DNA of 64,000 nucleotides. It comes from Acanthococcus lagerstroemiae. Taxonomy: Eukaryota; Arthropoda; Insecta; Hemiptera; Eriococcidae. The stretch lies in contig CM063108.1 in NCBI GenBank assembly GCA_031841125.1, forward strand, positions 43,174,122 through 43,238,121, in the 5' to 3' direction. A program made the translations under genes and the position numbers. Below are positions 1-10,049 of this stretch, one piece after another (position 1 is the first letter of the stretch; every line of letters begins with the position of its first letter). The notes under the pieces were generated by a model. The model ran no database searches, had not been told where the DNA came from, and saw only the letters and a program-made list of their open reading frames with translations.

Positions 1-194
1 CCTTATTCGCTTGAAGTAGTTATATTTCCGCAAAAACCTTATTTTGTGTAAAACACAACTGATGATGACAAATCAAAAACGTTTTAGTGGAAGTAAAACA
101 ACTTTAATTAAATAAGTGGTAGACTGTACTTCTTTTATCAAAGAAAACTTCTAAAAAACCTATAATCAGTAATTTTGTTTCAATCTGTTCGCAG

Positions 195-464
195 CAGATG
201 TTCCTAGCGATGAAATTGCGCTGGTCACCCATCAAGGGTGAGAAAACATGGTTGCGGTTGTCTACATATATGATTGCTCTGATGGTTGGGCTGTGTGGAG
301 CATACTCCATCTACAGTCCAGAGTCGGAATTTTTATTATGGAAACATTTCCTTCCAGTACCTGTGCTGCTGTCTTGGCTAAATATAATATTTTTACTTCG
401 CCCTATCCCATCTTGCGGAGTCTACATTCACGGATTTCTTCGCGTCCTATGTAACACAATCCAA
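195..464 (+). CDS. TRPA-type ion channel, internal exon (transmembrane S2-S4 part)
   Basis: This exon runs in one open frame from an acceptor (ttcgcag) to a consensus donor (CAA|GTAAGT at 465). It encodes about 90 residues with two hydrophobic stretches (LSTYMIALMVGLCGAYSIY and FLPVPVLLSWLNIIFLL) followed by GVYIHGFLRVLCNTIQ. The pattern 'LLSWLNIIFLL..P..GVYI..F..VL' is what painless/pyrexia-like TRPA cation channels show from S3 into the S4-S5 linker. It ends in phase 0, and the exon at 20558 continues it smoothly into S5. TRPA proteins are plasma-membrane cation channels used in thermal, chemical and mechanical sensing. The ankyrin-repeat exons lie upstream of the window. The exact start could be 195 or 198, because CAGCAG offers two acceptors. 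Family assignment comes from recognised motifs; the subfamily is not resolved. Confidence 0.78.
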
Positions 465-1260
465 GTAAGTTAGTCAATATGAAAATAAACGTGTAAGCGC
501 TCCATGCTTCAGTACTCTCCCCTCCCCCTTCCGACATCTCAGTCAATACGTAAAAATGCTGAAAACGACGTACTTTTAAAGCTTAGACGGTTGAAAAACA
601 AAAACATTTTTCATCCCGTTCGCAATCCGGGGTGTTATAACTGATCCTCTCCTCCTGTTCCCAAAAAGCAGATCCCTCTTTACGCTGCTGTCGCCAATTC
701 AGCATAATTATACCAAATTTAGCATCATTCGAAGTCCATGTAGCACAATGATTTTCGGATTTAGCATCAGAATAATTGCTAACATAATCAATTTCAATTT
801 TGGCATAATTTTCCAAAATTTAGCATGACTTTTTTTTATAATTCGCAGTCAGCGCTCCATGCCACAAACGGTTGAACTTCGAACCATTAATTACTTGGCA
901 TAATCTGTACCCGTAGTCTATACAATGACCCAGTTCACTACAGAGTTGGAAAGCTAGCTGAAAGTTCTAAGCCGAAAGCCGTCAATTTTGACGGTAAAAA
1001 GCCAAAAGTTAAAAGATGAAAAAAATTTTGATGGGAAGCGAAAAGGTAAAAGTTTTATTTATTTAGCTTTTCCTTTCATTTTTTCGCTCGGTCCCTTTCC
1101 GACATTGTATGTCTGTACTTTGGCACACAAAACGGAAAACCGTTACATTTGAGGAGGAACGAAAAGAAATTATCATTTCCATGAAAATTTATTTTGACAT
1201 TTTTATGTCTTTACTTTGGCACACAATGGAAAAAAGCGTGGTGAAAAGAGCGTCATGAAA

Positions 1261-1292
<32 letters not shown>

Positions 1293-2583
1293 TAATAATA
1301 ACTGACTGACTGACTGACTCAACACTTTACTCGCCTGCGAGTACCACACTCCTTGTATCAGCCGGTATCCCCTTGCGAGCATCACGTTCCTTGTACCAGC
1401 CTGCGAGCACTACGCTCTGCTCGTGAATCACCTTGCAGACAAGTCTGCAACCACGGGAGAGCATTTTATGTCTGCTTCGCGGACTGCGCCGACATGAGAA
1501 TGTCATCGTCCGACGCTCCGCAGTGCACGTTGCGCTCCATTTTTCTGGCGCGCTCATTTTTTGGACTGTACGTTCGCAGTCAGTCCTTCAATCAGTAAGT
1601 CTTGAAGCGATATGAAGTTGTATTCTCAACAAACTAATAAACAATGCCTCATACTTTTTTTTTCTTCTTTCTTTCTTGAAAAGTCAAAACTTGAAACATA
1701 CATTTTGATGCTGGAAAGCTGAAAGTCGAAAGCTGAAAAAATATTTCTAGTGAAAATCAAAAAGCCAAAAGTTTTCTATGTTACAATTGAAAGCTAAAGT
1801 CAAGAGTGAAAGCTTTATCTTATGGCTTTCCACCTCTGGTTCACCATTCATCACTATCATCAATCAGTGTTACACAAAATGCCTAGGAAAAAAGACCTAA
1901 AAATCATTGTTATCAAGGTCTTCTTTTCGGGGCTAGCGGACATAGATACAGTTAGAGGAATTAACATGCACAAATTGACAAATTCTGTGTGAAAAACCAA
2001 TCAACTTAAAGACTGTGCAAAATAGACGAAACTGGTCCGTTTTGATTAAAAAAAAAAAAATTAATGCATACTTCTTTTCAATGATAGTTTGTAGTTATTT
2101 TCATTCTAAGAAAATGAACCTTTAGGATAGCAGAATTCACTGTAGCTGGGTCTTTTTCTTGGACTACAGGGCTTATGGGCGTGATTTTGTTGCCAAAAGA
2201 AAAATTTAGCATTGGTATAATTTTTTCACATTTTGGCATAATTTAGCGCAAGTTTTTACCTACAAAATTCGCAGAAAAAAAAAAACCGTGCGATCCTTGA
2301 AAACAGTTTGATTGCAACTTAGAGTAGCAAAGATTGAAGAAAAATTTTGGCAGAATGAATTTAGTAAGTATTTTGTTTTCTTTTTGGCTTTGTGGCCTGA
2401 TTAAGCACAGATTTTACTTCAATCTAGCATACAGAAAATTTTTTTATTGGCATCACAGGCTGCTGAATACGCTTTTACGATTCAAATTAGAGATGAGTGT
2501 GAGATTCGGGCTGGTCGAGGTGATGGCGCGCTGTCATTGCAAACTTATAATCGTGATCATGTGGGAATATCCCATTAACATAC
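465..2583. other. Left part of the TRPA intron, repeat-derived
   Basis: No gene is seen here. The stretch holds paired GAAAGC-rich blocks (about 960-1070 and 1690-1830), a near-duplicate phrase 'actttggcacacaa' (1117 and 1210), and an (AT)n then (ACTG)n microsatellite at 1265-1319. A GC-richer patch at 1321-1610 has open frames on both strands that show no domain. The stretch reads as old repeats within an intron. Confidence 0.6.
1265..1319. repeat. (AT)n and (ACTG)n microsatellite
   Basis: A run of about 13 AT dinucleotides is followed by AATAATAATA and then four or five ACTG units. Confidence 0.9.
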
Positions 2584-2815
2584 GAGTAGATACCTTATGT
2601 ATGTTCTAGCGCAGTAATGATTTCTCTTACTTTTTCCCCCATTTTTCAGTTCTCAAGAAAAAATAAAAATTCTCTAAATTTCTGTATTGAATATTTAATT
2701 ATTTTTAAGGATAATTTTAATCATTTCATCCTATTTTCTCATATCCTCTAGTTTGAAAATTTTATAAATGTTGTATCCAAATTATATCAATTTCCTATCT
2801 TTCAACTCTTTCTCT
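2584..2815 (+). repeat. Left terminal inverted repeat
   Basis: This is the reverse complement of 16784-17015, with equal length and no difference found in a base-by-base reading. Similarity stops abruptly at both edges, at 2584 on the outer side and about 2815 on the inner side. Perfect identity implies recent insertion or active homogenisation. Confidence 0.9.
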
Positions 2816-2969
2816 TTATTAAAAATCAAATCAACAAAAATCAACACACAATCAACGAGCTACTTTAATCATTTTTATTATGTTTTTCATGAAAAAATAA
2901 ATGTAAACACATCGAAGTTTTTTTATTTCGAACTTTCAACAAATCTGATATTGATGTAAGATAATCGTA

Positions 2970-3093
2970 TTTAAAGAACTGCTTTTGCTTTTCAACCAGA
3001 CCAGACATACATGTCTGCTACGTCATCAAAATCGTATTTAAAGCGAACTGCTTTTCAATCGGACCAGACATGCATGTCTGCTACGTCATCAAT
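2970..3093 (+). repeat. Tandem duplication of a 62-bp unit with ACATGT palindrome
   Basis: Two units, each starting ATCGTATTTAAAG and ending CATGTCTGCTACGTCATCAA, lie just inside the left terminal repeat. Each holds the palindrome ACATGT or GCATGT and a half CRE (ACGTCA). They could be subterminal protein-binding or promoter sites; this is inference. Confidence 0.75.
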
Positions 3094-3332
3094 GATTTCG
3101 AATCTCGTTGTTCTTCGGTTTATGAGATGTAACAAACACCATCACCACACCATCACCTGTTACCTATGTAATAGGCATAGACGTCCGTTACAATAACCTT
3201 TCCCTCTATGTTTCTCATGTGCGAGTTGGGACGCACCAATGCTCACATTAGAAGGTTCAACATGACGTATAGTACAAGTGAACAAGAGAATAGAAGATAA
3301 TAGATCAATATAATATTTTAATTAATTATTTT

Positions 3333-4046
3333 TTATTCAACTTTAATTATATCCACACTATCGGAAGCTAAATCATCTTTCCAATATGCGGCTAAATTTC
3401 TATGATTATTCATTAATGACTGAATTTCTTTGATACGTTGATAAAACTCGTCAATGGTTATAGCTAGATTTTCTAGACGCTTATACTGAAACCAGATATC
3501 ACCTATACGTCTTAATCTTAACGCATGACGGTCTGAAATACCAAATTCTTTTTCAACAAAAATGGAAAAAGGTATACTGACCTCCTTTCTGTCTAATTTT
3601 TCTCTATACAGATGAAAAACTTTATTCAAAAAATATCCGTACCGACAGTAATCGGAAAATAATTTCTTTGAGCTGAATTTCAAAATTTTCTTACCTGTAC
3701 CGCGAAGAAATTCACTCAATTCATCAAAATTATTCTCAGAATAACGTGGAAACTCATTTTTACTTGGTACATAACGAATTAATAATGATATCAAATACGT
3801 ATGAAGATCTTGTCCGCACAGTTTCTTGCTCGAACGAGACTTTCGTTTCGTTATCGATTTCAATATTTTATTCGTATGATTCATTTTTGGAAGACATAAC
3901 TCACCCGATTCTAATTCTTTACGTTTTTCTTCACTTTGAGACGCAATAGTAAAGATTTTAACAAGAGAATTTAATTCCTTAAGAGAAGATTCAAGAGAAA
4001 TGTTATTCACGATCGTCATGTTGAACCAGTTAAAAATTTTTGCCAA
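3333..4046 (-). CDS. Hypothetical 237-residue protein with HTH-like C-terminal part
   Basis: This is a single long open frame starting MAKIFNWFN. Residues 55-76 are very basic (KSITKRKSRSSKK). Residues 105-210 are predicted mostly helical and contain a helix-turn-helix-like stretch around 158-190 (IPFSIFVEKEFGISDRHALR, then LRRIGDIWF) and the tail FYQRIKEIQSL. I recall a similar layout, 'F..W.e...gIS...A..L...a', from DUF3102-type DNA-binding proteins of phages and from uncharacterised insect mobile-element proteins, but I cannot confirm homology. It lies nearest the left end, transcribed outward, with a GC content above that of the AT-rich genes to its right. A replication or segregation DNA-binding role is inference. 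The start is the first ATG of the frame; later ATGs (residues 10, 55) are possible. Confidence 0.55.
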   Translation of the reverse strand: MAKIFNWFNMTIVNNISLESSLKELNSLVKIFTIASQSEEKRKELESGELCLPKMNHTNKILKSITKRKSRSSKKLCGQDLHTYLISLLIRYVPSKNEFPRYSENNFDELSEFLRGTGKKILKFSSKKLFSDYCRYGYFLNKVFHLYREKLDRKEVSIPFSIFVEKEFGISDRHALRLRRIGDIWFQYKRLENLAITIDEFYQRIKEIQSLMNNHRNLAAYWKDDLASDSVDIIKVE

Positions 4047-4232
4047 CTCACGAACATGAGGAACACAAACACGTAGACTAAACGTAGGCTAGTTACGCAG
4101 TAGTCATGTCATGATAATCTAAGAGCGACTAATAGTTCAAAGCCGATAAAGTAGCAACACTGAATTATTTCTGTAGGTAGGAGTGCTAATGTTGTGTGAT
4201 CTAAGGAGCAGAATAAATTATTCTCTAAATGT

Positions 4233-4364
4233 ATGATAAATATCGTTGCTCATTTAAAGTTTTCCAGAATTGTTGAAAATGAAATAAAAAATTTAAATAT
4301 ACCAGAAAATACTACTCGTAATCATGACGTCAGATTGAAGGAGTCCTTAAAATGTATTAATTAA
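4233..4364 (+). pseudogene. Truncated paralogue of the small helical protein next door
   Basis: The 43-codon frame reads INIVAHLKFSRIVENEIKNL, then IPEN. It aligns with VNIVAHLSVLSKMIEKEIKDL and IPEN in the complete gene at 4382-4699. The open frame extends upstream to 4200 without a further ATG, and those codons also resemble the paralogue (SKEQNKLF against AKSKQIKY). The N-terminal half is missing and the tail after IPEN differs. This is a decayed tandem duplicate, or a short expressed variant. Confidence 0.6.
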
Positions 4365-4381
4365 AATTTTTTATTACATAA

Positions 4382-4699
4382 ATGGAAGTGTATAAGGACT
4401 CTTCTATTGACTTGAAAGAATTTGATTTTGAAAGCTTTATACCATATTTCAAACAACCTATTGATTATACAAAATCAAATTATGAAACTCTAATGGACCC
4501 ACTTTCAGATAAAATTCAACATTTAGCTAAATCTAAACAAATCAAGTATAAAAAATTAATGGTAAATATTGTAGCTCATTTGAGTGTTTTATCAAAAATG
4601 ATAGAAAAAGAGATTAAAGATTTAAATAAGGTTAAACCTATACCAGAAAATGATTTAGAATCTGACATTGAAATTAATTATTTACCTAATGGTGTTTGA
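4382..4699 (+). CDS. Small helical acidic-ended protein, 105 residues, unknown function
   Basis: The frame opens at an ATG preceded by ACATAA, giving the ATAAATG context seen at other genes of this block. The N-terminus is acidic (LKEFDFESF). The middle (residues 40-85) looks helical with regularly spaced hydrophobics, including KKLMVNIVAHLSVLSKMIEK, and the end is acidic. No known domain is recognised. A partial paralogue sits immediately upstream (4233-4364), so the gene has been duplicated. Base composition is very AT-rich, like the polymerase gene. It faces the minus-strand gene at 4715-5005 with 15 bases between the stops, a convergent and virus-like compact arrangement. Confidence 0.6.
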   Translation: MEVYKDSSIDLKEFDFESFIPYFKQPIDYTKSNYETLMDPLSDKIQHLAKSKQIKYKKLMVNIVAHLSVLSKMIEKEIKDLNKVKPIPENDLESDIEINYLPNGV

Positions 4700-4714
4700 A
4701 ATTTAAATGAAATT

Positions 4715-5005
4715 TTAGTCTGAATCATCTTCAATTAAATCCTCTTGTATTCCCTCATCAGGTTCTGCTTCTGAATCAGGGTCAGAAATAAAATCTTCAG
4801 GATCAAAACCATATATAAATGACTTAGGTCTACATTCATTTAAATTATTGAAATAATTTTCTGGGTCTGAATCATTTCCAGAGTCATCACTTTCATAATC
4901 AGGATCAGGGGGTTCATAAAATTCAAAATCATATAAATCTTCCAGATTATATTCTTCAGGATTGTTATTATAATCAATTATAATATCTTCATTATCATTT
5001 TCCAT
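4715..5005 (-). CDS. Strongly acidic low-complexity protein, 96 residues
   Basis: The open frame is dominated by Asp and Glu (for example PEEYNLEDLYDFEFYEPPDP and SDDSGNDSDPENYF), with almost no basic residues. Its leader is A/T-only and starts directly at ATGGAAAATG. No domain is recognised. Small highly acidic proteins of viruses sometimes act as DNA mimics or transcription activators; that is only a possibility here. It is followed, further from its start, by the convergent gene 4382-4699. Acidic low complexity could also arise from a GAA/GAT-rich spurious frame, but the tight packing between two other frames supports a gene. Confidence 0.55.
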   Translation of the reverse strand: MENDNEDIIIDYNNNPEEYNLEDLYDFEFYEPPDPDYESDDSGNDSDPENYFNNLNECRPKSFIYGFDPEDFISDPDSEAEPDEGIQEDLIEDDSD

Positions 5006-5092
5006 TTTGTATTTATTTATTTAAAAAAAAAATCAGTTTTTATTGGTAGCTATGTATAAGTTATGCAGCACTTACATTAAAATTTTTCTTTC

Positions 5093-5380
5093 TTAAAGGA
5101 ACCATGTATAAAAATCTTCAGACAAATAAAATACGTCATCCTCATTATATCCTCTGTAATCATAATCAAAATCATCATAATCAAGAGAATTGTAAAAATT
5201 AAATTCTTCTTTGAAAAATGGTAATTGGAAGCAATTTTCCAAGTTTTCAATCGCTTTTGTTTCTTCTTTATTGAAAATTGATATTTCATAGAAAGTTTCA
5301 AGATTTTTAAGTACTCTTATAAATTCAAAAAATTCTTCAGGGTTATCTTCTATAGTAATTTCAATATCTTCACAACACAT
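5093..5380 (-). CDS. Acidic aromatic-rich small protein, 95 residues
   Basis: The frame starts MCCEDIEITIEDNPEEFFEF and ends with an acidic tyrosine-rich tail (DYDDFDYDYRGYNEDD). It is acidic throughout and rich in Phe and Tyr. It lies in the same orientation as the other acidic gene (4715-5005) and the polymerase, with the same AT-rich composition, so the two acidic proteins may be distant relatives. A shorter overlapping frame (5077-5301) is a shadow. No domain is recognised and no function is proposed. Confidence 0.5.
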   Translation of the reverse strand: MCCEDIEITIEDNPEEFFEFIRVLKNLETFYEISIFNKEETKAIENLENCFQLPFFKEEFNFYNSLDYDDFDYDYRGYNEDDVFYLSEDFYTWFL

Positions 5381-5858
5381 AATTTCTTCCTGAATATTAT
5401 TTTAAAATTTTGAACAAAGGTGGGTAAATAATTTAAAAAAAAATGCTTAATATTGTAAAAAGTATTCCATCAATGCATTTTCATGTTGAAGTAGGTACAT
5501 CATATTTCATCTTCATTTAGGAAATAAATCCCAATGTGTAGAAAGCAAAATTTTTATACGTTAAAAAGGATTAAGTATCAAAATTATAAATTATTTTTTC
5601 AATTTCCCCTTTTGTAATCAAATTAACCTTTAAAATAATTTTTTTGACTGATTAAAAATATAATTTTCCATATAAATATAGGTACCTAATTATTGCATTT
5701 CAAAACATTCCAAATAGATTTTTTATTGATATTATGAAACATAAAATTAAAAGGTTAGGATTGAAAGTACCTCAAAAATTAGTCTCAAAATAAAAAATTT
5801 TCTAGTGATGCAACATAGTGTCTTATCCTCTTTAATAAGTTAATTTTATTGCGCTTTC
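5381..5858. other. AT-rich non-coding gap after the polymerase gene
   Basis: The 478 bases are about 75-80% A+T, with no open frame worth calling. They lie 3' of the polymerase stop and upstream of the 5093-5380 gene on the minus strand, so they probably hold the polymerase poly(A) site and the next promoter. Confidence 0.5.
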
Positions 5859-8800
5859 CTAAGTAGTCACAATTGATTTACCAGTTGCTTTTCTCCCAAG
5901 ATTTTTCAAATGCTCAATAAATTTATCTCTTGGTATTGTATTATAATAACCCCATGGTATTGTATCAGTTTGCCCATCAACCAAGCATCTTTTATCATCA
6001 AATGAACTTAATCCTCTTTTATTCTGTTCAATGGTATAAATATTATGTTTTGTACTCCTTATCATTTTCTGTTTAATAGTCTTAGTTATTTTCTTTTCTA
6101 AACATATTTTATAATCATCATGAGTTATCTGATTTTTAACAATACTTTTCTTTACTCCTTTAGCTTTCTTCATTGCATCATCATTTGATGCAAAAACTTT
6201 ATTAGAATATAATTTTGAAGCTAGTCCAATAAATTCCTCTAAAATTTTTCCATTCATCTCATCTTTAAACTTACCTAATACCTTTTTATTGACTTGTGGT
6301 AAACCATAAATATTATCTTTTTTATAATCTGATGTATCAAATTCATCAATCATTCGTTTCATATTTTCATAAAAGTCTTCTGTTTTTACAGCAATGATTA
6401 ATGAATCAGTATCCGTATATAATAGTTTTATTCTATCTCCATATCTTTCCTTCAATCTATAATAAAAATCATACATTAATGTTTTTGAAATATCTAAAAT
6501 AGCTACTCCCACATAAATTGGTTGATTGAATTTTATTTCAGTTTTTCTCATTTGTACAGCTGCAAGATTTTTTCCAAAAAATGTTGATTTCTCAAAATTT
6601 GGTTTTGAAACATATTTTGTGTATTTATTACCTTCAGAAATTAATTTTATATCTACGTGCTTTCTAACATTCATCATTGTTCTTCCAAAAACAGAATTAT
6701 TCATTAATTTAAAGAAATCTTTTTCAAAGTCATTCTTAGCTTTTTGTCTTAATTCAGTATTTTTTTCAATATACACTTTCATCCAATCAGATTGATCAAA
6801 TTTTATAACCCTATGTATTTTCTCCAATTTTAATCCTGCTTTAAGAGCCTGCTTAAGATTTAAGTAATGCAGAACATATTTCTTCTTATCATATAATGTA
6901 GTAAATAATTTTGGAAGTTGATTATTATCAATTACATTCTCGGGACAATAAGGTAAATCAGAATGTTTGTCATGTAACTCTTTAGGATATTTCAAATCCA
7001 CTTCAAAAAGATATCCAATTTTCTGATCATCTTTCATTTTTATAATTCTATTCTCATCAAAATATTCTGGATTCTTCCATTCAAATCCTCCATAAGGTAA
7101 ATACTTACACATAGCCCATCCATATAAATTATTTGCATCCAAATATTGAATGAATACAGAATCCTTATTTTTATCAAATTTCTTTCCCATATATTTATTA
7201 TTAGCCTTTGCATATCTATTTGAACATTGAGAAATTCCTCCTCGTTTAGCCCTTTCAAACATTAATAGCATATCCACATCAGTTAATAATTCCAATTTTT
7301 GTTTAGTAGTTTTCAGCATACAATCCCAAGCAAATCCAGGGGTTGTGTAATACCAAACTGGATCTAATTTATATATTCTAAGTGATGTTTCCCTAAAATT
7401 TTCCATAATATCAGTTAGTAAGAGTACATCTATTATATTATATAACATTGTAAATTCTTTCATACTTTGAATATTAAAATACTTCCAAATTTCTTCTGCA
7501 TAATAATATTCTCCAGCATCAACATGCTCATCATTTAATAGATTATAAAAGTTTTCTTTCGAGGGTAATTTTGTTTTGTTATACTTTTCTAATGAATTCA
7601 TATAATCATATGGATAAGCTAATTTTTTACTTAATAATTTAAACAAATATTTTCTTTCCATTTCAGATAGATTTTTAGCTACTTTTTCATTAAACCATCT
7701 CTTTAGGTTTTTAAAGTGACATCTTTTTAAATTTTTAGCCAACTCAGATAGGGAGCTTGATAAGAATTTATATGAATCTAAAAATCTCAACTCAATATTA
7801 TAATTAATTATTTCACCTTTTGTATTCCTTATCCCAGAATCATATTTTATAATTTTAGAAAATGATATATATTTTTCTTCATTATTTGGGATTAATTTAA
7901 TATTATTATAATCCTCTCCAAATTCTTTAACAAATAAATGAGCATCATATCCAGAAAAATTATGAAAATAAATAGGAATAAATCTGGGAACTTTATAATT
8001 AAGATTACAGTTACTATGAGCTGCTCCTCTATATTCCCCAGTTAAATGATCATGATCTCGAACTTTCATTTTATTTAAAACCTCACTTGCTCGTGCAGTA
8101 TCAACTAACTGTTTTAATTTTGAAAGTTCATCATTGAGTTCTTTTTTTCTATCTTCATCTTCAATCTTCAATAAAATACTACAAATAATATCAATTTTTT
8201 TATTCCATACTCGAATTTCTTTTTCCACAAGAGGTGGAGTATCTTCAAGTTTTCTTTCACAGATATGACATGTTTTAGAGTATTTATATTCCATCTTTTG
8301 TGTCTCAGATAATTCTTTCATTTTCATTTTCTTATCTAAATATTCCCTCGCAATAAATAATACATCTTCTTTTAATTTTTCATATAATTTCTTTGGAGCA
8401 TCTAAACCAAAATATTCAAATAGATTCTCTTTAATTTCTCCATTAGAATACTTAATATAATAAACAAAACTAATTGGAAAATGTCTCTGAAGTTTTATTG
8501 TATAAGATTCATACTTTTCAACTTCTTCTTTAGTTTTATTCAATTTTTTACTTAGTTTTTCAATCTTAACATTCAATTCTCTTGCTTGATTAAGCTTCTT
8601 TATAAGACTCTCAAAATCAGCATATATAGCAAATGGAGCTTTCATTGAATGATTATAATTTTTAAATTCAACAATATTATCTGCTTTATTAGGTAAAATT
8701 ACTTTGACAGGTTTATTCAATCCACAATAATTTTTATGATCAGATAATATTTTTTCACATGGAAAACTATTTAAACACATTTTACAAAGATATCTCTTCT

Positions 8801-10049
8801 TACAATTTTGGGTAACTTGTTTCCCTACTAATTTCCATAAATCTTTAATCAGACAGTAATGAGAATTTCCTGAATTATCTTTAAGAAATAGTAAATCAAT
8901 ATGATTTTTCTTTTCATCCTTTGTTATATCTGATAAAGGTTGAATTTTGTATTGATTATTATGATGATATATGTTAATAGATAAACCTCCTTCAATTAAA
9001 TTGAGATTATTAACTCTATTCACAAATTTATTATTATTTTGAACTTTCATTGGAAATTCAATCCCTTCTAAAGCTTTATCAAAAATATGTTCATATTTTT
9101 TATATTTAGCTACTCTTTGTGGATCTTTATCTACTGGAAATAGACCGCCTAAAATGGACCATAAATAACATTTATTATCATTCTCATTTTTAATGTTTAT
9201 GATAGCTTTCTTACTTGCTAGAATTTTGGGGAGTTCAATGTAAGAACCAGCTCTAAGCGGATCATACCTATTTATATTAATTCTAAAACTATTAATTGAT
9301 ATTAAAACCCATTGAGTACCCTCTAAATTATCCTGTATATTTTCATGTCTTCCTATTATATAGTCTATAACATTATCATACATCTCATCCAAGTTTGATT
9401 CACGAAGAAATATGTAATTTGTAGTTTGTAAATGCATTGTATCAGTCTCAATGGTTTCTGTATGACCTCTTCTTTCATAGGTTGCACTTACACAAAAATT
9501 AGCTCTAATTCCATCATGTAAATGTATCCATTTTTTAAGAAGTCCAAAAGTAGGTTTTTTCATAATATCTAAAAACTCTTTTAAGTCTTGAATTTCCCAT
9601 TCATTTTGAATTTCAAATTGTATATGTCTACTTCTAAAATTTTCATCTACAACCCTTGGTCTAATTTTTAAATCATTCTCTCTCCTATTTGATCCAAATA
9701 TATCTTCATTATTATCTTCAAACTTGAATGGAGTTCCAGTAAGCCATGTATTTACTTCCTCCTTTGTCAATGTGAAAGTAATTTCCAATATATTTGGATC
9801 AGGTAATCTGGATTGAGTTAATTTTGGTAATAATATGAAATACAATTCATTTAACTTTTCAACTACTTCTCTTCCTCTAAAAGCTATAAAAATTCTATAC
9901 TTTCTTAAATAGTGTTCTATTTGTCTTGTTGTTTTATTTGCATAGAAATTATGCACTTTAAAAAACTGAATCCATTGAGCAATACTTGTATCTCTTTTTC
10001 CACTCTCATTTTGTATAACACTTATTAAAACTTGATTTTTAGAATTCAT
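5859..10049 (-). CDS. Protein-primed family B DNA polymerase (Polinton/adintovirus type), intact
   Basis: This 1396-residue frame has no stop, shift or intron. In order it shows: an N-terminal region of about 280 residues; NDNKCYLW (Cys294) followed by NSHYCLIKDLW (His397), a pairing that resembles a papain-like cysteine peptidase; a C2HC zinc finger (Cys422, Cys425, His438, Cys442); Exo I IYADFESL (Asp478, Glu480); a coiled coil at about 485-515; a CxxC (594/597) and RDHDHLTGEYRG...HSNCN (664-682), an endonuclease VII-like His-Me motif; Exo II FHNFSGYDAH (Asp702); Exo III YNIID (870-874); motif A DANNLYGWAM (from 971); motif B KLMNNSVFGRT (from 1114); motif C YTDTDSLI (Asp1213, Asp1215); and KxY (1279-1281). 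All catalytic residues for polymerisation and proofreading are present. It probably replicates a linear genome with long inverted termini, using a terminal protein as primer. Confidence 0.95.
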   Translation of the reverse strand: MNSKNQVLISVIQNESGKRDTSIAQWIQFFKVHNFYANKTTRQIEHYLRKYRIFIAFRGREVVEKLNELYFILLPKLTQSRLPDPNILEITFTLTKEEVNTWLTGTPFKFEDNNEDIFGSNRRENDLKIRPRVVDENFRSRHIQFEIQNEWEIQDLKEFLDIMKKPTFGLLKKWIHLHDGIRANFCVSATYERRGHTETIETDTMHLQTTNYIFLRESNLDEMYDNVIDYIIGRHENIQDNLEGTQWVLISINSFRININRYDPLRAGSYIELPKILASKKAIINIKNENDNKCYLWSILGGLFPVDKDPQRVAKYKKYEHIFDKALEGIEFPMKVQNNNKFVNRVNNLNLIEGGLSINIYHHNNQYKIQPLSDITKDEKKNHIDLLFLKDNSGNSHYCLIKDLWKLVGKQVTQNCKKRYLCKMCLNSFPCEKILSDHKNYCGLNKPVKVILPNKADNIVEFKNYNHSMKAPFAIYADFESLIKKLNQARELNVKIEKLSKKLNKTKEEVEKYESYTIKLQRHFPISFVYYIKYSNGEIKENLFEYFGLDAPKKLYEKLKEDVLFIAREYLDKKMKMKELSETQKMEYKYSKTCHICERKLEDTPPLVEKEIRVWNKKIDIICSILLKIEDEDRKKELNDELSKLKQLVDTARASEVLNKMKVRDHDHLTGEYRGAAHSNCNLNYKVPRFIPIYFHNFSGYDAHLFVKEFGEDYNNIKLIPNNEEKYISFSKIIKYDSGIRNTKGEIINYNIELRFLDSYKFLSSSLSELAKNLKRCHFKNLKRWFNEKVAKNLSEMERKYLFKLLSKKLAYPYDYMNSLEKYNKTKLPSKENFYNLLNDEHVDAGEYYYAEEIWKYFNIQSMKEFTMLYNIIDVLLLTDIMENFRETSLRIYKLDPVWYYTTPGFAWDCMLKTTKQKLELLTDVDMLLMFERAKRGGISQCSNRYAKANNKYMGKKFDKNKDSVFIQYLDANNLYGWAMCKYLPYGGFEWKNPEYFDENRIIKMKDDQKIGYLFEVDLKYPKELHDKHSDLPYCPENVIDNNQLPKLFTTLYDKKKYVLHYLNLKQALKAGLKLEKIHRVIKFDQSDWMKVYIEKNTELRQKAKNDFEKDFFKLMNNSVFGRTMMNVRKHVDIKLISEGNKYTKYVSKPNFEKSTFFGKNLAAVQMRKTEIKFNQPIYVGVAILDISKTLMYDFYYRLKERYGDRIKLLYTDTDSLIIAVKTEDFYENMKRMIDEFDTSDYKKDNIYGLPQVNKKVLGKFKDEMNGKILEEFIGLASKLYSNKVFASNDDAMKKAKGVKKSIVKNQITHDDYKICLEKKITKTIKQKMIRSTKHNIYTIEQNKRGLSSFDDKRCLVDGQTDTIPWGYYNTIPRDKFIEHLKNLGRKATGKSIVTT

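Noticed and set aside
198..473. Independent 91-codon gene
   Set aside because: It has acceptor and donor sites at its edges and continues in phase to the exon at 20558, so it is a channel exon.
2768..2959. 63-codon frame starting MLYPNYINFLSFNSFS, repeated on the other strand at 16616-16831
   Set aside because: The shared peptide comes from the inverted terminal repeat and is not conserved beyond it.
6526..6795. 89-codon plus frame inside the polymerase gene
   Set aside because: It is an antisense shadow of the polymerase coding strand.
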